Of a stretch of DNA of 64,000 nucleotides, positions 42,322 to 49,610 are shown in pieces (the stretch's first letter is position 1; the number at the start of each line of letters is the position of its first letter). The translations under genes and the position numbers were made by a program. Origin of the DNA: Hymenobacter ruricola (lineage in GTDB: Bacteria > Bacteroidota > Bacteroidia > Cytophagales > Hymenobacteraceae); NCBI RefSeq assembly GCF_015694525.1, contig NZ_JADQDM010000009.1:62001-126000 (forward strand), written 5' to 3'. Under the pieces are notes generated by a model, which saw only the letters and a program-made list of their open reading frames with translations, ran no database searches and was not told the origin of the DNA.

Positions 42322-43992
42322 CTAGCGGATGCGCGCGCAGTTGCAATACACCCGAATGGCGCGGTCGTTGTTGGACGTGTTTTGCACACGCAACGCCCAA
42401 CCCGTGGTGGGGTTGGCGGGGTCGGGGCCGTTGTAGCTGACCACGATGCCGGGTTGCGTAGAAGTGAAATCCTGGTTTCCGCCGCCGCCGCCCATCACGC
42501 GCATGCCCGCCGGGCAGGCAATGGCCTGCGTGTGAAAGGCGTTGCCCGCCACGGTGTAGTCGGACTGCACGAGCCGATAGCCCAGGCCCGCGCTGCCGGC
42601 CACGTCCAGGTCGGCGGCCGTGCGCACGTTGCCGCTGGGGGCCAGGGACAGGGCATCGGTGAGGGTGCCGGCGCTGGTGGTGCGCAGCGTCAGGCCAATA
42701 TTGGTGCTGGTCCCGGGGTTGGGCACGCGGGCCTGCACGAAGGCCGTGCCGCTGGTGCCCGAGTAGGGCGCCAGAAACAGGTGGCCGGGCAGGTACACGC
42801 TCTGGCCGGCGGTGCCGTTGTTGGGGTTGGCCACAAGGTAGCTGTCGCCGCTGGCCACGTCGAGCCGGCCGCGGGGCGTGGCCGTGGCCGTGCCCAGGCC
42901 CAGGCTGCCACCGAGGCGGCCGTCGCCGCTGAGGCGGAAGCCCCCGGTTTGGGTGGCCGCGGTTTGGTTCTGGATGAAGTCGGCGCCGGTGAGGGCCGCC
43001 GTGGTGCTGAGGTTGCCGTCGCCGTCGCTCTGCACCAGGCCCGCGCCCAGCCCGCGCAGGCGGGCGCTGCCGGCCACGTCGAGCGCGGCCGTGGGGGCGG
43101 CCGTGCCGATGCCCACCCGGCCGGCGCCGTTGGCGTGGAGCACGGGCGCGGCGGGCGCGGTGTAATACACCACGAACTTCATGTCGAAATTGGTGGAAAA
43201 GAAGGGGAAGGCTCCCCCGTAGGCCAGGCCCCCGGCGTAGGGGTTGGCGCTTTGGAGGGCAAACGGACCCCGCTTGTCGGTGCTGAACGAATAGGTGCCG
43301 GCCGCGCCCACCGTGACGGGCACATCGAGCACGATGCTGGTCGGGGCGAAGCCGGGGTTGAAGACGACGGCCTGCGGGGTGCCCAGCACCGGGCCGCCCG
43401 GCGCGCCCTCGTAGATGGTGAGGGTGCCGCTGCCGCCGGTCTCGGCGTACACCTCCACCTGCGTGAGGGTGGCCCCGGCCGGCAGCGTGAAGCTTTGGCC
43501 CACGCCCATGGCGTTCGACGTGCTGCCCGTGGTGCTGCTGGCCAGCTGGCTGATTTGTTGGCTGATGGGGCTGGCCAGCGTGAGGCTGCGGCCGGCCAGG
43601 TCCAGGGTGGTGGGCTGGCGCAGCGGGCCGCCCAGCTCCAGGGTGCTGCCGGTTTTGGTCAGGCCGTTGCCCGCGTCCAGGGCCGTGCCCGCCGCCGTGG
43701 CCAGCTGCTGCCAGCCGGGGGCGGCGGCCGTGCCGGCGTTGTAGTAGAAGCCGGCGGGGCTGCCGGTCTGGTACACCAGCAGGCCCGGCGCCGGGCTGGC
43801 AATGGCGGCGGCCGCGGCCACGCGCGGCAGCAGCAGGCCCTTGTCGGAACTCACGATGTCGAGCGCCGCCGAGGCGTCGGGGGCGGTGGTGCCGATGCCC
43901 ACGCCGCCGGCGGGCATGGTCTGGGCCAGCAGGGCCGCGGGGCCAGCCAGCAGCGCGGCCAGGGCTAAGAGGCGGAATAAGCGGTGGTTCAT
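42322..43992 (-). CDS. Secreted tail-fibre-like surface protein, paralogue 2
   Basis: A 556-residue exported protein with the same plan as the gene at 40710: signal peptide (LLALAALLAGPAALLAQ), head block GVGIGTTAPDASAALDIVSS with GLLLPRV, then an insert with an extra beta-sandwich-like region (GATLTQVEVYAETGGSGTLT, TYSFSTDKRGPFALQSANPY). A second VGIGTAAPTAALDVAGSARL block, the shared cassette SVYLPGHLFLAPYSGTSGTA and the shared end RAIRVYCNCARIR follow. It converges on paralogue 1, so their related 3' ends form a long imperfect inverted repeat. The ATG at 43992 starts the signal peptide. Function unknown. Confidence 0.75.
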   Translation of the reverse strand: MNHRLFRLLALAALLAGPAALLAQTMPAGGVGIGTTAPDASAALDIVSSDKGLLLPRVAAAAAIASPAPGLLVYQTGSPAGFYYNAGTAAAPGWQQLATAAGTALDAGNGLTKTGSTLELGGPLRQPTTLDLAGRSLTLASPISQQISQLASSTTGSTSNAMGVGQSFTLPAGATLTQVEVYAETGGSGTLTIYEGAPGGPVLGTPQAVVFNPGFAPTSIVLDVPVTVGAAGTYSFSTDKRGPFALQSANPYAGGLAYGGAFPFFSTNFDMKFVVYYTAPAAPVLHANGAGRVGIGTAAPTAALDVAGSARLRGLGAGLVQSDGDGNLSTTAALTGADFIQNQTAATQTGGFRLSGDGRLGGSLGLGTATATPRGRLDVASGDSYLVANPNNGTAGQSVYLPGHLFLAPYSGTSGTAFVQARVPNPGTSTNIGLTLRTTSAGTLTDALSLAPSGNVRTAADLDVAGSAGLGYRLVQSDYTVAGNAFHTQAIACPAGMRVMGGGGGNQDFTSTQPGIVVSYNGPDPANPTTGWALRVQNTSNNDRAIRVYCNCARIR

Positions 43993-44151
43993 AGGGCTGA
44001 GCGGCGGCGCGATGGATGAAACGAGGCCGCCGGGACCCAAAACTGCTGACCGCGCCGGTCGGGGTCAACAAAAAGCAGTAAACAACCGGATTTGGTAAGT
44101 GAACGACGCCCCCCGGGAGGCGGCCGGTGCCGGGCATTGGCATCAGGCCCG

Positions 44152-44300
44152 TTGGCCAGACGTGCATTCACGGCCGACACCCTCCTGGCCGTGGACACTC
44201 AGTTGCCGCGCCTCACCAAGCACCACTCCACGCTCATCTTCCTCAGCGGCCCCAAAATCGACTGCGCCGCGAAGAAAGGCGTCCAAACCGCGAAAAAAGC
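44152..44300 (+). pseudogene. Internally deleted copy of the 45620-type protein
   Basis: The frame reads LARRAFTADTLLAVDTQLPR, then HHSTLIFLSGPKIDCAAKKG. The intact protein has LAKREFTADDLQAVDTQLLR and, about 75 residues later, TKLIILGGGGPKDDPDAKKP. The copy thus joins two conserved pieces across a deletion and lacks an N-terminus. It is followed by the same type of terminator (44302) as the intact gene (46344). It lies in the 373-base gap 43993-44365. Confidence 0.65.
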
Positions 44301-44301
44301 A

Positions 44302-44333
44302 AAAGGCCCCGCCAGCTGCTGGCGGGGCTTTTT
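44302..44333 (+). terminator. Terminator following the decayed copy
   Basis: AAAA, GCCCCGCCAGC, short loop, GCTGGCGGGGC, five T. Nearly identical to the one after the intact paralogue at 46344-46377. Confidence 0.85.
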
Positions 44334-44365
44334 ATGCAGGCCGAAACCCAAGCGCGGGAGCGGGG

Positions 44366-45016
44366 CTATGCCGAATTAGCAACGAAAGGGCACTGCCGGA
44401 TGAACTCGCGGCTGGCCAGCTGCCCCAGAAGAAACTGCGCCAAATCGGCGGCGGTAATGTGCGGGCCCGGGCGGTGGGTGAGGCTGGTGCGCACGGCGCC
44501 GGTGGCGGGGCCTTCCACCACCAGGGGCAGCCGCACGCAGGTCCAGTCCAGGGGGCTGCCGGCCAGCAGGGCCAGCTCGCGCTGCCGGTCGGCCATGAAG
44601 GCGGGGAAGTGCTGCGCCATGTAGGCGGCGGCCTGCCGGGTGGCCGCGTGGGGCTGGGGCTGGCCGGTGTCGTAGAGGCTCGTCACGGCCACGTAGCGGC
44701 CGATGCCCAGCGCCGGCAGCAGCGCCAGCAGCTGCGCCGTGACCGCGCTCAGGATGGGCGCGGTTTCGCCCCGGGGGTTGCCCAGGGTGCTGAGCAGCGC
44801 GGTGCTGCCGGCCAGCAGCCGGCGCAGGGCGGCCGGGTCGCGGGCGTCGCCTTCGAGGATGGTGAGCCGCGGGTGCTGCACGGCAAACAGCGCCGGCTGC
44901 CGGAGCAGCACGCGCACGCGGTGGCCGGCTTGCAAAGCGGCCTGCACCAGCGGGCGGCCGGCCTTGCCGGCCCCGCCCAGCAGGGCCAGGCAAGCAGAAG
45001 AAGGGGAAGAGTTCAT
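44366..45016 (-). CDS. NAD(P)H-binding NmrA-like oxidoreductase
   Basis: A 216-residue Rossmann-fold protein. ACLALLGGAGKAGRPLVQAA is the nucleotide-binding strand and glycine loop, HRVRVLLRQPALFAVQHPRL the NADPH-discriminating Arg region, LTILEGDARDPAALRRLLAG the typical second unit, and RYVAVTSLYDTGQPQPHAAT the active-site strand. The closing part is DWTCVRLPLVVEGPATGAVR, then ITAADLAQFLLGQLASREFI. It resembles NmrA/biliverdin-reductase-B-like reductases; the substrate is unknown. The ATG at 45016 starts the first strand; the upstream open frame is compositionally odd and non-conserved. Confidence 0.85.
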   Translation of the reverse strand: MNSSPSSACLALLGGAGKAGRPLVQAALQAGHRVRVLLRQPALFAVQHPRLTILEGDARDPAALRRLLAGSTALLSTLGNPRGETAPILSAVTAQLLALLPALGIGRYVAVTSLYDTGQPQPHAATRQAAAYMAQHFPAFMADRQRELALLAGSPLDWTCVRLPLVVEGPATGAVRTSLTHRPGPHITAADLAQFLLGQLASREFIRQCPFVANSA

Positions 45017-45302
45017 GCGGCTAAACGGTTGGGGACCCGCGCCCGGCAAGGCCGGCGCGGACCGGTGGAAACGGGCCGGCCCCGCCCGGGCCGGACGGGT
45101 GGCCGGCGGGGTCGGAGCGTATTGCCCAAAAAGGAAAAAGGTGGCCACGGCTTCTGGAAGCGGCGGCGGCAGCCGTTCGGGCGCGGCAAGGCGCCAGGCC
45201 CCGCGCGATAGGCGGGGCGCTCTGAAAACGGCGAAAGGGGTGTTTAGCAGCGTTTGATGCGGCGAAGATAAAGCCGGGGCCGCGATGGCGCAGGTCCCCG
45301 GC

Positions 45303-45551
45303 GAACAACGCAAGGTCAGGGCGAACAACCCGAGGTCACGAAGAACAACGCGAGGTCACGAAGAACAACGCCGCCGGTAGCACGAACAACGGGCCGGGCG
45401 GCGCGAACAAGGCGCCGGGCAGTGCCAACAAGGCGCCTCAACCCCCGAACAATGCCCCGCGCAGCACCACCAAAGCCCCCGGCCCCCCAAACAATGCCGC
45501 GGGCGGTGCGAACAATGCCCCGGGCCGCGCCGACAATGCCCCCGGCCAGCC
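45303..45551. repeat. Tandem array of about twelve 20/21-bp units upstream of the 45620 gene
   Basis: The motif GAACAAY recurs at 45303, 45323, 45343 and 45363 (20-base steps) and then at 45384, 45405, 45426, 45447, 45468, 45489, 45510 and 45531 (21-base steps). Later units look like GAACAATGCCCCGGGCGGTGC. The array ends 68 bases before the ATG at 45620. On the minus strand the 21-bp part reads as heptads such as ARGIVRT. It occupies the middle of the 603-base gap 45017-45619; 45017-45280 is GC-rich with no gene or clear element. Confidence 0.88.
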
Positions 45552-45585
45552 CCACCCGCTGGGCGGTATTATCCCGAAAAATCCT

Positions 45586-45593
45586 TACGTTTG
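45586..45593 (+). promoter_or_regulatory. Putative -7 box (TACGTTTG) of the 45620 gene
   Basis: Exact TAnnTTTG match 26 bases before the ATG, directly after the tandem array. No TTG at the expected -33 distance. Confidence 0.4.
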
Positions 45594-45619
45594 GGCTAAA
45601 CCATCTACCTATATACCTC

Positions 45620-46327
45620 ATGGACAACAACCGCCTCAACGCGCTGCTCAAGCGCGACACCGACACCGCCGCCGGCCTGCTCGCCGACCAGGCAAACTAC
45701 GCGCCCCTGGAGGACGACATTGCGCCCCTGCGCACCGAGCACGCCGCCAACCTGGCGCTGGCCCGCACCCTGGAAGAGCAGGTGATGGCCGACGACCAGG
45801 ACGACGCCACCGCCCAGAAGCAGGGGGCCCGCCAGCAGCTCAAGGCCCTGGGCACCCGCCTGGCCGCCGCCCTGCAAGCCTATGCCGCCAGCGCCACCAA
45901 CACGGACGAGGACCTGGCCGGCCGCGTGAACTACAACGCCACCGACCTCAACCGGGCCGACGACGCCAGCTTCGCCACCATCATCGGGACGCTGCGCAAG
46001 GAGGCCCAGCCCCTGGCCGCCCCCCTGGCCAAGCGCGAGTTCACCGCCGACGACCTCCAGGCCGTGGACACCCAGCTGCTGCGCTTCAACAAGAAGCTGG
46101 CCCGCCAGCGCGCCAGCACCGTGAGCGGCAGCACCGCCCGCCAAACGCTCATCGGCCTGCTGGCCCGCAACACCGACCTCATCAAGAAAATCCGGGTGCA
46201 GCTGCGCCCCTACCAAAAATCGCCCACCAAGCACGATGTGTGGCTGCGCTTCCAGGGCTACACCAAGCTCATCATCCTCGGCGGCGGCGGCCCCAAAGAC
46301 GACCCCGACGCGAAGAAGCCCGCCTAA
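45620..46327 (+). CDS. Helical hypothetical protein with decayed copies nearby
   Basis: A 235-residue, soluble, mostly helical protein, Ala- and Leu-rich with regular charge (MDNNRLNALLKRDTDTAAGL, REFTADDLQAVDTQLLRFNK, ARNTDLIKKIRVQLRPYQKS), ending VWLRFQGYTKLIILGGGGPK. No signal peptide or catalytic motif is visible. The family is unknown to me. Two degraded relatives lie at 40451-40519 and 44152-44300, so the family has been copied and lost locally. The ATG at 45620 is supported by the -7 box at 45586; longer upstream frames run into the tandem array. Confidence 0.7.
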   Translation: MDNNRLNALLKRDTDTAAGLLADQANYAPLEDDIAPLRTEHAANLALARTLEEQVMADDQDDATAQKQGARQQLKALGTRLAAALQAYAASATNTDEDLAGRVNYNATDLNRADDASFATIIGTLRKEAQPLAAPLAKREFTADDLQAVDTQLLRFNKKLARQRASTVSGSTARQTLIGLLARNTDLIKKIRVQLRPYQKSPTKHDVWLRFQGYTKLIILGGGGPKDDPDAKKPA

Positions 46328-46343
46328 GCCGCGAAAGAAAGTC

Positions 46344-46377
46344 AAAAGCCCCGCCAGTTGCTGGCGGGGCTTTTTTT
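46344..46377 (+). terminator. Terminator before the ATPase operon
   Basis: AAAA, GCCCCGCCAG, TTG, CTGGCGGGGC, seven T. It isolates the 45620 gene from the downstream ATPase operon. Confidence 0.9.
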
Positions 46378-46428
46378 GTGGCCGCTGCTGCCGCGAAGCT
46401 TCACCAAGCAATCAATTCAGGAGTAAGT

Positions 46429-46436
46429 TACTTTTG
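46429..46436 (+). promoter_or_regulatory. Putative -7 box (TACTTTTG) of the ATPase operon
   Basis: Exact TAnnTTTG match five bases before the ATG at 46442, which would give a leaderless message. If translation starts at the ATG at 46487 instead, the leader is about 45 bases. No clear -33. Confidence 0.4.
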
Positions 46437-46441
46437 TAGCT

Positions 46442-47773
46442 ATGGCCCAAGAATCTGAATCCACCGCCAAGCGCGCCGAGCTACCCATGCGCTTAACCCG
46501 TCTGCGCGTCAAAAACTTCCGCAGCATTGCGGATATTGACATTCCCTTGTCGCCCCTCACGGTGTTGGTAGGCCCCAATGGCTCGGGCAAAAGTAACGTG
46601 GTAGATGCCCTGCGCTTCGTGCGTGATGTGCTTGCTCATGGATTGGACCAAGCCGTTATGGATAGGGAGGGAATGGGTGTGGTGCAGCGGTGGGGTACGG
46701 AAGGTGAGGGCGTTACTATTGGGATAACAGTTGAATTACCGGAAATGGTAAATCCTCACAAATACGGTTCAAATCCTACGCCTGAGCCGGCTGCTAAAGT
46801 TGATTACGAATTCTGTATTGGGGATTTGCACGGTGAAGGGCTAGTAGTTATTGGTGAAAGCATCCTAATTAATGCTAAAGGAGAACCTCCTATGAAGGTT
46901 GTCGTGAATGAGGAGGGAGAGTTTGTTGAATATGGCAAAAGACAATGGAAGCGTACAAATTTTGACTCTGACTTCTGGCAACGCCAGGATGTCAATGGTC
47001 CAGAAATACATTTTATGAAATCTGAAAGCTATTTATTTGGCGACGGAAAATGGTCAAAGAAATACGTTGAAGAAAACGGGTATTCGTGGAGGAGAAACGG
47101 AATAGCAGCTATTAGAACAGAAAAAGAAATTCATGATTCTCTTTTTTACAACCTGAATCCATCTGACCTTCGCCAGCCTCAAAAGATGGTGAAAGAGAGT
47201 CCATATGACGAAAATGGCCGCAACTTAGCGGCTGTATTGCGTAGCCTTTTCCGTACAGGTGGTGGTGCTAATTGGGATGGTTTGCTGTTTGCTTTACGCC
47301 AGACTGTGCCAGGATTTAGTGACATTGAAGTGGAGTCTGTGGGTGGGTATCTCGCTACGAAACTTCTATATCATAATGGAACAGCCAAGTCCCGTGCATC
47401 CTACCTTGGTCAAGAATCTGATGGTACCATCCGAATGATGGGATTACTGGCGGCACTATACCAAGAGCCGGCACAACCATTTATTTGCATCGAGGAACCG
47501 GAAGCCAACATTCACCCTGGCGCGCTAGCAATATTGGCGGGAGTGATTGATGAAGCCAGCTTACGCAGTCAAATATTGGTGACCACGCACAGCCCCGATA
47601 TGCTGGACCATCTACCCGTTGAGTCGTTCTTAGTAGTAGAAAAAGTAGGCGACACCACGCACGTCGGCCCGCTTGATGCCAGCCAAATTTCCTCCGTGCG
47701 CAAGCGTCTATTTACACCCGGTGAGTTGTTCCGCATGGAAGGCTTGCAGCGCCAAACTGAATCGGCTTCGTAA
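46442..47773 (+). CDS. ABC/SMC-type AAA ATPase, likely defence effector subunit
   Basis: A 443-residue ATPase of the RecF/OLD-like AAA_15/AAA_21 group. It begins with MRLTRLRVKNFRSIADIDIP and Walker A GPNGSGKS (44-51). The signature-like SDGTIRMMGLLAAL is near 326, Walker B ICIEEPEANIHP has its Glu at 351, and the switch His is in VTTHSPDMLDHLP. Between them is a lid-type insertion (about 75-270) that is much richer in A+T than the flanks. The stop overlaps the start of the DUF4276 gene by one base (TAATG). ATPases of this type pair with TOPRIM-like proteins in OLD, Gabija and PARIS anti-phage systems. An alternative start is the ATG at 46487. Confidence 0.87.
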   Translation: MAQESESTAKRAELPMRLTRLRVKNFRSIADIDIPLSPLTVLVGPNGSGKSNVVDALRFVRDVLAHGLDQAVMDREGMGVVQRWGTEGEGVTIGITVELPEMVNPHKYGSNPTPEPAAKVDYEFCIGDLHGEGLVVIGESILINAKGEPPMKVVVNEEGEFVEYGKRQWKRTNFDSDFWQRQDVNGPEIHFMKSESYLFGDGKWSKKYVEENGYSWRRNGIAAIRTEKEIHDSLFYNLNPSDLRQPQKMVKESPYDENGRNLAAVLRSLFRTGGGANWDGLLFALRQTVPGFSDIEVESVGGYLATKLLYHNGTAKSRASYLGQESDGTIRMMGLLAALYQEPAQPFICIEEPEANIHPGALAILAGVIDEASLRSQILVTTHSPDMLDHLPVESFLVVEKVGDTTHVGPLDASQISSVRKRLFTPGELFRMEGLQRQTESAS

Positions 47774-48408
47774 TGCAGACGCTGCACTTGCTGGTAGAAG
47801 GAGAGGGAGACATGAAAGCCGCGCCGATATTGTTGCGGCGGCTGTTGCACGAGACACACGCCCGCTACGACTGGCAGGTAGACCCCAAGCACACCATGAA
47901 AGTGTGGGGCCTGGCCAAGCTGCGGAGCCGCCTTTCGGATTACATCGAGCACCTGCGCAACAAGCCTGCCTGCCACGGCGCCATGATTCTGCTGGATTTG
48001 GAAGACCAATTGCCCTGCGAGGAAGCGCCCGCGCTGGCGGAGGAAATTGCGGCCTTGCAGCCGCTGCCGTTTCCGGTGGTCGTGGTGTTTGCCTGCCGGG
48101 AGTTTGAGTCGTGGTTTCTGGCAAGCCTGGGGAGTATTGCCAACGGTTCCGAGTTATTCACCAGCGGCCTCACGTATCCCAACGACCCCGAGGCCAAGCG
48201 CGGCGCGAAAGAAGAATTAGACAAGCGCATGCCGCCGCTCGTCAAGTACAAAGAGGTGTTGCACCAAGCCGAATTTACCAAGCTGCTGAGTTTCGAGGAG
48301 GCGCGGCGGGCACCGTCGTTTCAGCGGTTGGAGCGGGCGTTGGGCGAATTGCTAACGGCCGTAGATGCAGATGGGGGCGCGGGGGTTATTTCACCACGTA
48401 GACGGTAG
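47773..48408 (+). CDS. DUF4276 protein, TOPRIM-like partner of the ATPase
   Basis: A 211-residue protein. The N-terminal strand and acidic loop LHLLVEGEGDMKAAPILLRR, then HGAMILLDLEDQLPCEE and FPVVVVFACREFESWFLASL, follow the DUF4276 pattern: a catalytic-type Glu in VEGEGD and an Asp pair in DLED, as in TOPRIM metal sites. DUF4276 proteins accompany ABC-type ATPases in operons. Translational coupling to the ATPase is clear from the overlapping TAATG. Base composition is GC-rich like the host, unlike the neighbours on both sides. A nuclease or nucleotide-processing effector is my inference. Confidence 0.8.
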   Translation: MQTLHLLVEGEGDMKAAPILLRRLLHETHARYDWQVDPKHTMKVWGLAKLRSRLSDYIEHLRNKPACHGAMILLDLEDQLPCEEAPALAEEIAALQPLPFPVVVVFACREFESWFLASLGSIANGSELFTSGLTYPNDPEAKRGAKEELDKRMPPLVKYKEVLHQAEFTKLLSFEEARRAPSFQRLERALGELLTAVDADGGAGVISPRRR

Positions 48409-48413
48409 GAATT

Positions 48414-49013
48414 ATGCTTAAAACAGAAGTGCAAACCCAGTTTGGGCAGTTAGTTTCAGAAGTTATTTGGCCAGAGTTCAAAGCCCGTAATTATCGTAAG
48501 ACCGGCAACAACTTTCGCATTTATCATTCTGATGGGTGGGGGAAGATTCTGAATATTCAGAAGAGTGCTTACAGGGATAGAAACGAAATCAGCTTTACGA
48601 TAAATACTGGCCTGTATTTGGTAAAAGCAGATACCATGTTTGAAGAGCCACGCGCTGCAAAGTTTCTGGAGCCAGATTGCTTAGTTAGGAATCGAATCGG
48701 GCGTTTGAACGGTAGTAATCATGATTTATGGTATGATTTGAACGAACTGACGCCAGCGCTTCTAATCCAGCAACAGGTACTCGATGATGTGAAAGGGTTC
48801 GTTTTACCCTATCTGGACAAGATTGATTCCGTTGATGACATTGTGCAGCAAATTCTGCGGGAGCGACTTCCTAAATCACGTCAAGCTATTCAGGCAGTGT
48901 TTAATTATGGGTACACGCAGGAGGCTTTGAATTGGGTAGAGGAGGAAATAGCAACTACCATTTACCGAACCTGGCGCCAAGAGTTAGAAGACCTTCGCAA
49001 ATCATTCAAATAA
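48414..49013 (+). CDS. DUF4304 protein, third gene of the ATPase operon
   Basis: A 199-residue cytosolic protein. WPEFKARNYRKTGNNFRIYH and GKILNIQKSAYRDRNEISFT then INTGLYLV are the DUF4304 hallmark (the GF/Y-KTGNNF helix-strand and the QKS...FTINxG strand). The C-terminal half is helical (ERLPKSRQAIQAVFNYGYTQ, then EALNWVEEEIATTIY). It starts 5 bases after the DUF4276 stop, so it is cotranscribed. DUF4304 proteins are often adjacent to toxins or in polymorphic loci and may be immunity-like; no activity is known. The gene is distinctly A+T-rich relative to the window, a sign of recent acquisition. Confidence 0.8.
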   Translation: MLKTEVQTQFGQLVSEVIWPEFKARNYRKTGNNFRIYHSDGWGKILNIQKSAYRDRNEISFTINTGLYLVKADTMFEEPRAAKFLEPDCLVRNRIGRLNGSNHDLWYDLNELTPALLIQQQVLDDVKGFVLPYLDKIDSVDDIVQQILRERLPKSRQAIQAVFNYGYTQEALNWVEEEIATTIYRTWRQELEDLRKSFK

Positions 49014-49021
49014 CCCGGTAA

Positions 49022-49056
49022 CAAAACGCCTCGCCAGACACTGGCGAGGCGTTTTG
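49022..49056. terminator. Bidirectional terminator after the ATPase operon
   Basis: CAAAACGCCTCGCCAG, ACA, CTGGCGAGGCGTTTTG: perfect 16-bp arms. It sits between the convergent DUF4304 gene and the small gene at 49075-49290 and has T-runs on both strands. Confidence 0.88.
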
Positions 49057-49074
49057 TTGCTTAGGCTACGGGGC

Positions 49075-49290
49075 TCATTCGTCTGGCTGGCGCATGGGGG
49101 CCTGGCCGTTCTGGATGCGGGCCACTACGCTGGCGACGGATTGGTTGTATTCGGCTTCGCTGGCAAACACCGCGTGCGAAAAGGCCGGGGTGTCTTTGCG
49201 CGCCGCCTTCGTTTTCGGCGCAGGGCGCGGAGAAGTGGCGGTAGTGGTTCGTTTTGCTACGGCAGAAGCCTTTTTGCGGAGCTGGGCCAT
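49075..49290 (-). CDS. Small basic hypothetical protein
   Basis: A 71-residue protein: a lysine/arginine/alanine-rich N-terminal half (QLRKKASAVAKRTTTATSPR, PAPKTKAARKD) and a short helical C-terminal half (AVFASEAEYNQSVASVVARI, QNGQAPMRQPDE). No family recognised. It lies 50 bases downstream of the broken YoeB-type toxin gene on the same strand and may have been cotranscribed with it. The basic tail could bind nucleic acid, but that is a guess. Confidence 0.5.
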   Translation of the reverse strand: MAQLRKKASAVAKRTTTATSPRPAPKTKAARKDTPAFSHAVFASEAEYNQSVASVVARIQNGQAPMRQPDE

Positions 49291-49340
49291 GGGAATGAAT
49301 TGTTAGTCGGCGAATAAGGCGCGGTATTGCTGCTTGTTGC

Positions 49341-49610
49341 TCAATAATGGTCTTTGCAGGCCAGAATATGGATGGCGATATCATCGACGCGGTACACAAA
49401 GCGGTGTTCGCGGGTGATGCGGTGCGACCAATAGCCTTGCAAGGGGCCGCGCAGCGGCTCGGGCTTGCCGGTGCCCGTGAAGGGTGTGCGCAGGCATTCG
49501 CGGATGAAGGTGTTGATTTTCTCCACGTTTTCGGGCTCGGTGGCGCGCCAGTCGAGGTAGTCCTGTCAGGCGTCGGGGTCCCAGAGGATGCCGCGGCGGA
49601 GGCTCCTCAC
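49341..49610 (-). pseudogene. YoeB/Txe-family mRNA interferase with in-frame TGA
   Basis: Read from the GTG at 49610 the frame gives 89 codons matching YoeB: LWDPDA, then a TGA at 49568-49566, then QDYLDWRATEPENVEKINTF, RTPFTGTGKPEPLRGPLQGY, WSHRITREHRFVYRVDD and the family end CKDHY. The stop stands where the family has a Trp (DAWxDYL), so TGG to TGA is the simplest change. All later residues, including the catalytic Glu/Arg/His region, remain intact. An internal ATG at 49526 could give only a truncated protein. The start overlaps the antitoxin stop (GTGA), the usual toxin-antitoxin arrangement. Confidence 0.82.

Noticed and set aside
42286..43968. 560-residue plus-strand open frame
   Set aside because: Antisense shadow of paralogue 2, caused by GC-rich codons; the minus-strand protein has a signal peptide and conserved ends.
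45303..45551. CRISPR array
   Set aside because: Contiguous 20/21-bp units without spacers.
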